Of a stretch of 64,000 nucleotides of DNA, positions 46,124-53,922 are shown one piece after another. Position numbers and translations under genes: made by a program. The notes beneath the pieces are model-generated. The model was given only the letters and a program-made list of their open reading frames with translations. It made no database searches and was not told where the DNA came from. The stretch spans positions 1-64,000 of the forward strand of contig NZ_BSFD01000011.1 in NCBI RefSeq assembly GCF_027922165.1, in the 5' to 3' direction. Within the stretch, counting starts at the first letter, position 1, and every line of letters begins with the position of its first letter. This DNA is from Brevundimonas intermedia. GTDB lineage: Bacteria; Pseudomonadota; Alphaproteobacteria; Caulobacterales; Caulobacteraceae.

Positions 46124-46510
46124 ATGATCCGCCTGATCCTGAATATTCTCTGGTTCATCTTCGGCGGCTGGCTGTCCGGCCTGCTGTGGCTGCTGGGCGG
46201 CGCGATTCTGGCCCTGACGATTGTCGGGCTTCCTTGGACCTTCGCGGCCTGGAGGATCGCCAGCTATTCCTTCTGGCCGTTCGGGCGGGAGATCGTCTGG
46301 CAGGACGCCCACCCGGTGGCGGGGTGCCTGGGGCTGGTGCTGAACGTGGTCTGGTTCGTGGTCGCCGGCTGGTACATCGCCCTGTCTCACCTGGTGATCG
46401 CGGTGGCCGAGTTCATCTCCATCATCGGCATTCCCTTCGCTCTGAAGGATTTGGAACTGGCCAAGCTGGCTCTGGCGCCGGTGGGACGGACGATCCGCGA
46501 CAAACCCTAG
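46124..46510 (+). CDS. YccF-domain membrane protein
   Basis: A 128 aa inner-membrane protein with two YccF (DUF307) repeats: LILNILWFIFGGWLSGLLWLLGG and LVLNVVWFVVAGWYIALSHL, each followed by a TIVGLPWTFAAWRIA- or SIIGIPFALKDLELA-type segment. Function unknown. ATG 46124 has GGAGGGA upstream. It is convergent with the DUF900 hydrolase gene. Confidence 0.92.
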   Translation: MIRLILNILWFIFGGWLSGLLWLLGGAILALTIVGLPWTFAAWRIASYSFWPFGREIVWQDAHPVAGCLGLVLNVVWFVVAGWYIALSHLVIAVAEFISIIGIPFALKDLELAKLALAPVGRTIRDKP

Positions 46511-46514
46511 GTCT

Positions 46515-47594
46515 TCAGGTCGGAGGCGCGTCTGGCCTGGTCGGATCGGGTGGTCGGGCCGGTTTCACGCCGGTTTCGGCGACGATCCGCCAGGATCGCT
46601 GACGTTCGACGAAGACCCGGTTGGGAAGGGTCTCCAGCGGCGTGTCCGCCAGCACCGCCGAGATGTCGTCGCTCATCGCCTGGCTGCGCACATAATAGCT
46701 GTGCTCGACGAACGGATCGGCCGCGCCGGCGACCACACGGCAGTCGACCAGCGCCACTTTCTTGGGCATCAGGTCCACCAGGCGCGGCCCGTCCGAGCCC
46801 AGGCGATCCGGATTGGCCTTGGTCTTGTCCGAGACGGTCAGCCCCTTGTCATTGGGATTATAATAGACGGTCACCTGTCGGCCTATGCGGGGCAGGAGCC
46901 TTAGCTTCGTGTCGTGCTCGAAGGCGTCGTCGTCCTCGTCCGGCGCGGCCAGCAGGATTTGATCGAACAGCCGGGTCAGGCCGTCCCGATCCTTGGCGAT
47001 CAGGGCCTGCAAGGCCTGGCGCAGCACATAGGCGCCCATGCTATGGGTCAGCAGATGCACCCGTCGCTGGCAGTAGTCGGCTTCGTTCAGCGCTATGACA
47101 AAATCTCTGAACTTCAGGAAGGCCCGCGCGACCGACGGTCCCGACGCCCGCGCATCCTCCCGGTCGCTGTAATAGGACATCCAGGGTACGGCCGAACCGT
47201 CCGAAGGCCAGCTGAATACGACGATATTCAGCGGATGCCCGCCGACATTCAGTCCCTGGGCCAGCAGGGCCGCAGTCTGCAGCGCGCCGGTGAAACTGAC
47301 GTTGAATCCGTGGATGAAGACCAGGGTGTCGCACCGCCGCCCGTCCGCCATGGCGGCGCGCAGGTCCTCCATGAACTGGCCGCCGCCGGTCTTGGTCACG
47401 TCGGCCTGGTTCAGGATGTCGGGATAGACGTGCAGATCCTGAAGCGCCGGTCGCTCGGGATCGGACTTGAAATCAGCATAGCCGAACCGCAAGGCGGCCA
47501 CGCCGTCGGGGTTGAAGGTGCGACCGAACACCTGCCGCTTGTTCGCGGGCTGGTAGTTGCGGTTGGTGGCGAAGAATACCCGGACGTCGGCCAT
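46515..47594 (-). CDS. Alpha/beta hydrolase of the DUF900 type
   Basis: A 359 aa hydrolase-like protein. It opens RVFFATNRNYQ, characteristic of DUF900 members, followed by DTLVFIHGFNVSF (oxyanion region) and the nucleophile elbow LLTHSMGAYVL, in which the expected GxSxG is HSMG. Later DQILLAAPDEDDDAF and VEHSYYV supply the probable acid and histidine. No signal peptide. Substrate unknown. It begins about 60 bp after ccdB on the same strand. Confidence 0.87.
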   Translation of the reverse strand: MADVRVFFATNRNYQPANKRQVFGRTFNPDGVAALRFGYADFKSDPERPALQDLHVYPDILNQADVTKTGGGQFMEDLRAAMADGRRCDTLVFIHGFNVSFTGALQTAALLAQGLNVGGHPLNIVVFSWPSDGSAVPWMSYYSDREDARASGPSVARAFLKFRDFVIALNEADYCQRRVHLLTHSMGAYVLRQALQALIAKDRDGLTRLFDQILLAAPDEDDDAFEHDTKLRLLPRIGRQVTVYYNPNDKGLTVSDKTKANPDRLGSDGPRLVDLMPKKVALVDCRVVAGAADPFVEHSYYVRSQAMSDDISAVLADTPLETLPNRVFVERQRSWRIVAETGVKPARPPDPTRPDAPPT

Positions 47595-47651
47595 GGCGGT
47601 TCCCGGCGTTTAAGTTGCGGCAACCGTAGCGTGCTTTCAGGGCGTCCGTGA

Positions 47652-47978
47652 TCAGAAACCGGTGAACAGGCGATCCAGGGCGCGACGAATCTCGTCCTCA
47701 TGGGAGATGAGAGAGCCGACTTTCTGACGCAGCCGGTCAGAGGGTAGAGAGGCAAGTTCGCTGATCACCATGACGACGTCCACATCATCGATCTGCAACG
47801 GTATCGACAGACCGGCCAGTCGCTCGGTTGTGGCGGCCGTGTGCAATGGAGCCACAATCTGGCTGTCGATGCCGGGCAGATGGTGAGACTGGATCAAAAT
47901 GATGAAGGGTGTTCGGTGCCTGAGCGACGCGGTTGGATTCCGGAAAACGTCGAACTGGCGAATTACCAAGTGCGCCAC
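47652..47978 (-). CDS. ccdB: CcdB-family toxin
   Basis: A 108 aa homologue of the CcdB gyrase poison. The fold-defining regions are recognisable: N-terminal VIRQFDVFRNP, a central strand set with VAPL, and the C-terminal tail ISHEDEIRRALDRLFTGF, which aligns with the family tail (ending in a Trp/Gly/Ile or similar). In the F plasmid system the last three residues (WGI) contact gyrase; here they are TGF, so gyrase poisoning cannot be assumed. Its start overlaps the 3' end of ccdA by 16 nt, the usual arrangement. Confidence 0.88.
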   Translation of the reverse strand: MAHLVIRQFDVFRNPTASLRHRTPFIILIQSHHLPGIDSQIVAPLHTAATTERLAGLSIPLQIDDVDVVMVISELASLPSDRLRQKVGSLISHEDEIRRALDRLFTGF

Positions 47979-48205
47979 TCTTCGCCGAAACAGCCGTCCT
48001 TTTCGATGCGGTCGTTATAGGCCTTGATCGCTTCGGCGTTCTCTTTGGCCCAGCGGTCGGCGCGCGCCTCGGCGCCGGCGGGATCGACCTTCTGCAGATG
48101 CAGGCGCAACTGGCTTTCGCTCAGCCCTGAAACGGCGACGCCGAGACGCGCCGCCTGTTCCAGCAATTCCGGATCGATCCCGATGTTCAGTTCGACCTTG
48201 CCCAT
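47963..48205 (-). CDS. ccdA: CcdA-family antitoxin
   Basis: An 80 aa antitoxin. The N-terminal ribbon-helix-helix-like region (GKVELNIGIDPELLEQAARLGVAVSGLSESQL) would bind operator DNA, and the C-terminal tail (RADRWAKENAEAIKAYNDRIEKDGCFGEEWRTW) matches the CcdA toxin-binding tail, including RAxxWxxEN and the final W. It overlaps ccdB by 16 nt and lies 35 bp from the fumC stop codon. Confidence 0.88.
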   Translation of the reverse strand: MGKVELNIGIDPELLEQAARLGVAVSGLSESQLRLHLQKVDPAGAEARADRWAKENAEAIKAYNDRIEKDGCFGEEWRTW

Positions 48206-48240
48206 GGGCGAAGCCTAACCCGGAACCCGTGAGGCGCCAA

Positions 48241-49632
48241 TCAGCCCGGCGAGATCATCTTCTCGGGACGCACCGCCTCGTCGAATTCGGCGTCGGTCAG
48301 ATAGCCGCCGCCGACGGCTTCGTCGCGCAGGGTGGTGCCGTTCTTGTGCGCGGTCTTGGCGATCTTGGCGCAGATGTCATAGCCCAGCTTGCCGTTCAGG
48401 GCCGTGACCAGCATCAGCGAGTTATTCAGACCGCGGGCGATATTGTCCTCGCGGGCCTCGATGCCGACGACGCAGTTGTCGGTGAAGCTGATGGCCGCAT
48501 CGGCGACCAGACGGACCGACTGCAGGAAGTTGTAGGCCATGACCGGGTTGTAGACGTTCAGCTCGAAATGCCCCTGCGAGCCGGCGAAGGTCAGGGCGGC
48601 GTTGTTGCCGAACACCTGGACGCAGACCTGGGTCAGGGCTTCGCACTGGGTGGGGTTGACCTTGCCCGGCATGATCGACGAGCCGGGCTCGTTCTCCGGC
48701 AGGGCCAGTTCGCCCAGTCCCGAACGCGGGCCGGAGCCCAGAAAGCGGATGTCGTTGGCGATCTTGAACAGCGAGGCGGCGACCGTATTGATCGCGCCGT
48801 GGCTGAAGACCATGGCGTCGTGGGCGGCCAGGGCCTCGAACTTGTTCGGCGCCGTGGTGAAGGCCAGGCCGGTGATTTCGGCGATCTGGGCCGCGACCTT
48901 TTCGGCGAAACCGATCGGGGCGTTCAGGCCGGTGCCCACAGCGGTGCCGCCCTGAGCCAGTTCCATCAGTTTGGGCAGGGTCTGTTCGATCCGCTCGATG
49001 CCGTTGGCGACCTGTTGCGCATAGCCGCCGAACTCCTGGCCCAGGGTCAGGGGGGTGGCGTCCTGGGTGTGGGTGCGGCCGATCTTGATGATGTGGGCCC
49101 AGGCCTTGGCCTTGGCGTCCAGCGCAGCGTGCAGATGCTTCAGGGCCGGGATCAGGTCGTTGACCACCTGTTCCGCGCAGGCCACGTGCATGGCCGTCGG
49201 ATATGTGTCGTTCGACGACTGGCTCATGTTGACGTGGTCGTTGGGGTGGACCGGCTTCTTGGAGCCCATTTCGCCGCCCAGGATTTCGATGGCGCGGTTC
49301 GAGATCACCTCGTTGGCGTTCATGTTCGACTGGGTGCCCGAACCCGTCTGCCAGACGACCAGGGGGAAGTGGTCGTTCAGCTTGCCTTCGATGACTTCAT
49401 TGGCCGCCTTGATGATGGCGTCAGCCAGGGCCGGATCCAGCTTGCCCAGGTCGCGGTTGGTTTCGGCGGCCGCCCGCTTGACGATCCCCAGGGCGCGGAC
49501 GACCGGCAGGGGCTGCTTTTCCCAGCCGATCTTGAAGTTCCCCAGCGACCGCTGCGCCTGGGCGCCCCAGTAGCGATCAGCGGCGACCTCGATGGGGCCG
49601 AAGGTGTCGGTTTCGATGCGGACGTTGCTCAT
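48241..49632 (-). CDS. fumC: Fumarate hydratase class II
   Basis: Iron-free fumarase of the TCA cycle, converting fumarate to malate. It has 463 aa. The signature loop [11 protein letters not shown] is present, along with [15 protein letters not shown] and [21 protein letters not shown]. The ATG at 49632 opens [14 protein letters not shown], the standard N-terminus. ccdA follows closely downstream; rusA is divergent upstream. Cytoplasmic homotetramer. Confidence 0.98.
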   Translation of the reverse strand: MSNVRIETDTFGPIEVAADRYWGAQAQRSLGNFKIGWEKQPLPVVRALGIVKRAAAETNRDLGKLDPALADAIIKAANEVIEGKLNDHFPLVVWQTGSGTQSNMNANEVISNRAIEILGGEMGSKKPVHPNDHVNMSQSSNDTYPTAMHVACAEQVVNDLIPALKHLHAALDAKAKAWAHIIKIGRTHTQDATPLTLGQEFGGYAQQVANGIERIEQTLPKLMELAQGGTAVGTGLNAPIGFAEKVAAQIAEITGLAFTTAPNKFEALAAHDAMVFSHGAINTVAASLFKIANDIRFLGSGPRSGLGELALPENEPGSSIMPGKVNPTQCEALTQVCVQVFGNNAALTFAGSQGHFELNVYNPVMAYNFLQSVRLVADAAISFTDNCVVGIEAREDNIARGLNNSLMLVTALNGKLGYDICAKIAKTAHKNGTTLRDEAVGGGYLTDAEFDEAVRPEKMISPG

Positions 49633-49735
49633 TGGGGACTCGCTCTCAGGCGTGGCGATTGTTTGCGCGGGGGTGTAGCACGGCAGTCATGCAGGGCAAG
49701 AAGAGCGCGGACATCCTCCGACCAAAGGCGAACCC

Positions 49736-50092
49736 ATGACGGCCGGTTGGATCGGAACCGGCAAGGTCCGGGCGCGCGAGGACGGGCAGGCGGTCGAGAT
49801 CGTCATTGAGGGCCTGACTACTCAGGCCAAATACTACAAGCCGCTGGTCTATGAGTTCATGCGCAAGGAATGGGCGTCACGGCCGTCCTGGGGCGATCAT
49901 GTCGTTGAAATCCGCATGGAGCATGTCGGCGAGCCGCCCTGGATGGACCTCGACAACCTGGCCAAGGCGCTGCTGGATTCCATCAAGGGCTATCTGTTCC
50001 ACGACGACAGCCAGGTCGCCCGCCTGCTGGTTGAGCGCCATGAAGGCGAGCGGGAGCGGATCACGATCCGATCCTATCCCCGGAAGGCCTGA
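49736..50092 (+). CDS. RusA-family Holliday-junction endonuclease-like protein
   Basis: A 118 aa protein with the RusA core: PPWMDLDNLAKALLDSIKGYLFHDDSQVARL supplies the aspartates (DLDN and the later D in HDDSQV) that bind the catalytic magnesium. RusA resolves Holliday junctions; family members are usually phage-borne, but this one is next to fumC and no phage genes are visible. The gene is divergent from fumC and its 3' end overlaps that of the C13 peptidase gene by 32 bp. Confidence 0.82.
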   Translation: MTAGWIGTGKVRAREDGQAVEIVIEGLTTQAKYYKPLVYEFMRKEWASRPSWGDHVVEIRMEHVGEPPWMDLDNLAKALLDSIKGYLFHDDSQVARLLVERHEGERERITIRSYPRKA

Positions 50093-50822
50093 ACCTCAGG
50101 GTCGGCAGCAATAGTTGCATAGTGGCCCCGATCGCGGTCTGGGGCTCGGACGCGGGCGTCAGGCCCTCGGCCTGTTCGCGGGCGGCGACGCAGCCGGTTG
50201 TGGCGCGGGACAGGGCGATGAAGTCCGGCGCAGTCTTCAGGCTCTCCAGCACGCATTCATCGAAATAGGGATAGGTCGCATCGGCAGCGCAGCCGAACGA
50301 AGACCGGTCGCGGCGGGCGGCGGTCATCACCATGCGATTGGGCGCCTTCAATCCATCGACGAAGATTCCGGAGAAGCAGGCTGACAGCACGACCACCGTC
50401 GGGCGGTCGCCGCAGATCCTGCGCAGAACCGGAATCAGGCGTTCCGGCTCCAGGGTGGCCTCTGGACCGAAGACCAGGCCTTCGGGGGAGCCGTGCGAGG
50501 TGACGTAGAACAGGCAGCCGCGGCGCGCCCGTTGCGCCGCCTCGGCGAAACGACGCAGGCTGTCTTCCGCCTCGACGGGGTTGGGGACATCGGGTCGCAG
50601 GCTGACGCTGATCATGGCGTCAGGGTCGAAGCCGGCGCGCTGGAAACCGGTCGTCAGGTCGCGCTGAGCGTTGTCGAAGGCGGCGATGGGACGCCCGTCA
50701 CTGTCGCGCCAGTCGGCGGCGATCACCGCCGAGGCCCAGCCATCGAAACGGCTTTGGGCATGAGCCGCGCAGCCCAGGACCGTAAGGCCCAGCACCGAGA
50801 GCGCCGCTATGAAACGAAACAT
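50061..50822 (-). CDS. Exported C13-family (legumain/caspase-like) cysteine peptidase
   Basis: A 253 aa caspase-fold protein. A signal peptide (IAALSVLGLTVLGCAAHAQ) precedes the peptidase domain. The catalytic histidine is in FYVTSHGSPEGL (H110) and the cysteine in VVVLSACFSGIF (C149), spaced as in peptidase family C13. The fold includes TWG-free FDNAQRDLTTGFQRAG and CGDRPTVVVLS. Likely periplasmic. Substrate unknown; some C13 members are transpeptidases. It lies 62 bp downstream of sspB. Confidence 0.88.
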   Translation of the reverse strand: MFRFIAALSVLGLTVLGCAAHAQSRFDGWASAVIAADWRDSDGRPIAAFDNAQRDLTTGFQRAGFDPDAMISVSLRPDVPNPVEAEDSLRRFAEAAQRARRGCLFYVTSHGSPEGLVFGPEATLEPERLIPVLRRICGDRPTVVVLSACFSGIFVDGLKAPNRMVMTAARRDRSSFGCAADATYPYFDECVLESLKTAPDFIALSRATTGCVAAREQAEGLTPASEPQTAIGATMQLLLPTLRFRPSGDRIGS

Positions 50823-50884
50823 CGCATATCCTTCCGCCCTAGGCTGCTGGCGGAGCTTATCGCGAGCTTGCGAGGAGGGAAGGG

Positions 50885-51355
50885 CTACTTCTTCCGGAAC
50901 TGGTCCAGCGATACGACTTTAGGGCCGTCCGAGCCGGGCGTCGGATCCTCGGGCGGCGTTGTCTCTTCGACCGCTTCGACAATCTCGGGCTCGTCGAACT
51001 GCAGCAGGAACTGGACGCTGGGGTCATAGAAGCGGGTGACGGCCGAATAGGGCATGGCCAGGGTGCGCGGCACGCCGCCGAACCGCAGCTTGACCGAGAA
51101 GCGATCAGCCTCGACCTGCAGGTCCTCATACTGGTGTTGCAGCACCACCGTCATCTCGTCCGGGTATTTGGCCAGCATGTCCGGCGGAATGCTGACGCCG
51201 GCGGCCCGGGTCTTGAAGGTGATGTAGAAATGGTGGGCGCCGGGCAGGCCTTCGGCCAGAACATGATCGAGGGCAGAACGGATCACGCCGCGCAGCGCTT
51301 CATGCGCCAGCCGCTCGTACTGCATCTCGTCGACCGGAGGGGCCTGGTCGGTCAT
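50885..51355 (-). CDS. sspB: ClpXP adaptor SspB (alpha type)
   Basis: Adaptor that binds the ssrA degradation tag and delivers tagged proteins to ClpXP. It has 156 aa: the folded dimer domain with YERLAHEALRGVIRSALDHV and HFYITFKT, and a C-terminal ClpX-binding peptide KVVSLDQFRKK after an acidic linker. The RxxL-type tail is typical of SspB. I chose ATG 51355, which has GAGGTG upstream; a GTG two codons earlier is also possible. It lies about 75 bp downstream of ssrA, whose product it recognises. Confidence 0.93.
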   Translation of the reverse strand: MTDQAPPVDEMQYERLAHEALRGVIRSALDHVLAEGLPGAHHFYITFKTRAAGVSIPPDMLAKYPDEMTVVLQHQYEDLQVEADRFSVKLRFGGVPRTLAMPYSAVTRFYDPSVQFLLQFDEPEIVEAVEETTPPEDPTPGSDGPKVVSLDQFRKK

Positions 51356-51429
51356 CGTCACCTCGCAATTGAGCGCGACTGATAGCGGCGCAGGCGCGCG
51401 CGCGAAAGATGCGAATGAGGTAAACGCAC

Positions 51430-51774
51430 AGGATGTGACGGATTAAGCGCCGGGATTCTGTTGCCAGGCTCCCGACAGGCCCCGCCCAAGGATCTGAACC
51501 CCTAGGACTTAAGATTCGAAATCACCCGAACCGCATTACGCGGCGAGAGCGACTTCTCCAGCGAAGTTATCGTTCGCAGTTAGAAAATGGCCCGATACGG
51601 TGGGCCAGGACGAGCGAAAGCAATCCTCTTTACACGTCCGTCGATGCTAGTCGGCCCCATGACGCCTCCGCCGATAACGCGGGGAAGAGAATGGTGGAGC
51701 CGCCGGGAATCGCACCCGGGTCCGGTCCGCTTATTACAAGCGCGTTTATCGCTATAGTCCGGCCGAAACCGGAC
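51430..51774 (-). ncRNA. ssrA: tmRNA, circularly permuted two-piece form
   Basis: Transfer-messenger RNA that rescues stalled ribosomes. On the minus strand the acceptor piece comes first (about 51774-51692): its T-arm is GGGTGCGATTCCC and it ends GGCTCCACCA. After about 33 nt, the coding piece begins at 51658 with GGGGCCG, which pairs with CGGCTCC of the acceptor end to form a 7-bp acceptor stem containing the G3-U70 wobble required for alanine charging. The pseudoknot-like stem TGGCCC...GGGCCA (about 51594-51613) precedes the tag. The permuted order is the known alphaproteobacterial arrangement. The 3' boundary near 51430 is approximate; the pieces should be joined only by pairing after processing. 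Confidence 0.93.
51536..51577 (-). other. tmRNA tag reading frame
   Basis: Resume codon GCG at 51577-51575 followed by codons for ANDNFAGEVALAA and a TAA stop at 51538-51536. With the alanine from the tRNA-like part the tag is AANDNFAGEVALAA, closely related to the Caulobacter tag AANDNFAEEFAVAA. Confidence 0.92.
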
Positions 51775-51780
51775 AAGGCT

Positions 51781-51809
51781 AATATAGGCGTTGCGCGGAC
51801 GCTTTCCAA
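51781..51809 (-). promoter_or_regulatory. ssrA promoter
   Basis: On the minus strand TTGGAA (51809-51804) and TATATT (51786-51781) are separated by exactly 17 bp; transcription would begin near 51774, at the 5' end of the acceptor RNA. The promoter lies immediately downstream of the miaA stop codon. Confidence 0.75.
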
Positions 51810-51823
51810 GCGTCGCGTGCGCT

Positions 51824-52717
51824 TCAGACCCGCATCCAGTCCGGGGTCTGGTTCCTGAACCAGGTCAGTTGGCGTTTGGCGTAGTTCCGGGTCGCCTGTT
51901 TCAAAGCATCGATTGCTTCATCCCCGCCGATCTCTCCGGCCAGATAGGCCGCCAGTTCGCGCACCCCGACCGCCTTCATGGCGGGCAGAGCCGGGGAGAG
52001 GCCTCGCGCGATCAGTGCGCGAACCTCGTCGAGCGCGCCGTTCTCCATCATCAGATCCACACGCCGGTCGCAGTTGGCGTAGAGGGCGCCACGGTCGGGT
52101 TCGATGACAAGCCCTGTCCACGACCCAGGCGCAAGCAGCGGGCGTGTATCCGCCTTCCAGTCGCTCAAGGCGCGCCCGCTGGCCGAATGGACGCTCATGG
52201 CCCGGATCAGCCGTTGGCGGTCGCCTTGTTCTATCGTCCGGGCGGCCTCGGCGTCGCGTTCGGCCAGACGGGCGCGGAACCCGGCTTCGCCCCATGCGGC
52301 ATAGTCCGCCTCCGCCGCGTCGCGGACGCTCTGCGGGACCGGGGGAATATCCGCCAGCCCACGCGTCAGAGCGTTGAAATACAGGCCGGTGCCGCCGACG
52401 AGAATCGCCGGCCGGCCTTCGGCGTGCGCGGCGTCCAACAGATCCAGGGCGGCCCGGCTCCATTTGCCGACAGACCAGGTCTCCGCCGCGTCGGCGACGC
52501 CGTACAGGCGGTGGTCGGCCTGCGCCTCCTCCTCTGGCGACGGGCGGGCGCTCAGGATGCGGAGGTCGGCGTAAAGCTGTTGGCTGTCCGCGTTGATGAT
52601 CACGGCCGCGGTCTCGCGCGCCATCTTCAACGCCAGGGCCGACTTGCCCGAGGCGGTGGGGCCGGCGATCAGGGTGACTAATGGCGGCTGGGACAAATCG
52701 AGGCTCGCGGGCGGCAT
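51824..52717 (-). CDS. miaA: tRNA dimethylallyltransferase
   Basis: Adds the dimethylallyl group to A37 of tRNAs reading UNN codons. It has 297 aa from ATG 52717. The P-loop GPTASGKS lies at 19-26, followed by NADSQQLYADLRILSARP, GVADAAETWSVG, GGTGLYFNAL and DRQRLIRAMSVH. The C-terminus NYAKRQLTWFRNQT is typical. The frame extends upstream to a TTG at 52753, but those residues do not match the family. It is divergent from the Mrp gene with about 53 bp between starts. Confidence 0.95.
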   Translation of the reverse strand: MPPASLDLSQPPLVTLIAGPTASGKSALALKMARETAAVIINADSQQLYADLRILSARPSPEEEAQADHRLYGVADAAETWSVGKWSRAALDLLDAAHAEGRPAILVGGTGLYFNALTRGLADIPPVPQSVRDAAEADYAAWGEAGFRARLAERDAEAARTIEQGDRQRLIRAMSVHSASGRALSDWKADTRPLLAPGSWTGLVIEPDRGALYANCDRRVDLMMENGALDEVRALIARGLSPALPAMKAVGVRELAAYLAGEIGGDEAIDALKQATRNYAKRQLTWFRNQTPDWMRV

Positions 52718-52770
52718 CCATGGGCGATAGAACACGCCCCTTATCGCCTGCAAGTCTTGTGGAGACCGTC

Positions 52771-53847
52771 TTGGTCGAACGTTCCGCCGTCATCGCCGCC
52801 CTAGACGCCGTCACTGACCCGGTTTCCGGCCAGGGGCTGATCGCCTCCGGCCTCGTTCAAGGGTTGGTGGTCGCCGATGACCGGGCCGGTTTTGCGCTGG
52901 AGGTCGATCGCAGTCTGGTCGCAACCTATGCCCCGGTCCGGGACGCCGCCGAGGCGGCGCTGAAGGCCCTGCCCGGTATGAACCGGGTGTCGGTGATCCT
53001 GACGGCCGAGGCTAAACCGGGGCTCAGCAAGCCGGCAGCGCGCACCGCCGGTCTTTCGAAGGCTGCGGTCGATCAGGGACGCGCCAAGGCGCCGGTCGCC
53101 ACTGACCGACCGGCCCATGTTCGTCGTGTTCTGGCGGTCGCCAGCGGCAAGGGCGGAGTGGGCAAGTCCACGGTGGCGGTGAATCTGGCCGCAGCCCTGG
53201 CGGCGCGCGGCCTGTCAGTCGGGATCTTGGACGCCGATGTCTATGGCCCGTCGTTGCCGACCATGCTGGGGATCAGCGGCCAGCCCGCCTATGAGGACGG
53301 CGCTATTGTTCCGCATGTCGCCCATGACATGAAGGCCATGTCGGTCGGCCTGCTGACCAAGATGGACGACGCCATGATCTGGCGCGGGCCGATGGCGTCG
53401 CAGGCCATTACTCAGATGTTGACCCAAACCCGGTGGGGCACGGCCGAGGCGCCGCTGGACGTGCTGGTGGTTGATCTGCCCCCCGGCACCGGCGACGTGC
53501 AACTGACCCTGATCCAGAAAACTCCGCTGGACGGCGCCGTCATCGTCTCGACGCCGCAGGAAGTGGCACTGGCGGATGCGCGGCGGGCGCATACGCTGTT
53601 CCAACGGGTCAATGTGCCGACCCTCGGCCTGATCGAGAACATGACCGGCCCGGTTTTCGGACAAGGCGGAGCCAAGACGGAGGCGGACCGTCTGTCCATT
53701 CCCTTCCTGGGTGACCTGCCGTTGGACGCCGCGCTGCGCGAAGGCGGCGATGCGGGCTTACCGGTGGTGGCGGCCGATCCGTCTGGCGAAATCGCCGTCC
53801 GGTTCGCCGCGATCGCCGATCAGGTGGCGGTCGCCCTGGGGCTGTAG
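52771..53847 (+). CDS. Mrp/ApbC-like P-loop ATPase lacking cysteines
   Basis: A 358 aa member of the Mrp/NBP35 family, which in other bacteria carries and delivers Fe-S clusters. It has a short MIP18-like N-terminal domain (about 1-75), a variable linker and the deviant Walker A SGKGGVGKST (125-134), followed by DADVYGPSLPTMLG and DLPPGTGDVQLTL. The family's CxxC motif, normally just after ENMS, is missing: the region reads ENMTGPVFGQGGA with a shortened loop, and the whole protein contains no cysteine. Cluster binding through cysteine is therefore impossible. Start: TTG 52771 with GGAG 7 nt upstream; GTG 52759 is an alternative. Confidence 0.9.
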   Translation: MVERSAVIAALDAVTDPVSGQGLIASGLVQGLVVADDRAGFALEVDRSLVATYAPVRDAAEAALKALPGMNRVSVILTAEAKPGLSKPAARTAGLSKAAVDQGRAKAPVATDRPAHVRRVLAVASGKGGVGKSTVAVNLAAALAARGLSVGILDADVYGPSLPTMLGISGQPAYEDGAIVPHVAHDMKAMSVGLLTKMDDAMIWRGPMASQAITQMLTQTRWGTAEAPLDVLVVDLPPGTGDVQLTLIQKTPLDGAVIVSTPQEVALADARRAHTLFQRVNVPTLGLIENMTGPVFGQGGAKTEADRLSIPFLGDLPLDAALREGGDAGLPVVAADPSGEIAVRFAAIADQVAVALGL

Positions 53848-53922
53848 AAACTTCACGGCTGGGGGTTTTCAAACGCAACTCTATTCGCCACCTTGGGTCT
53901 TACCGATACCCAAGGAGATCCG

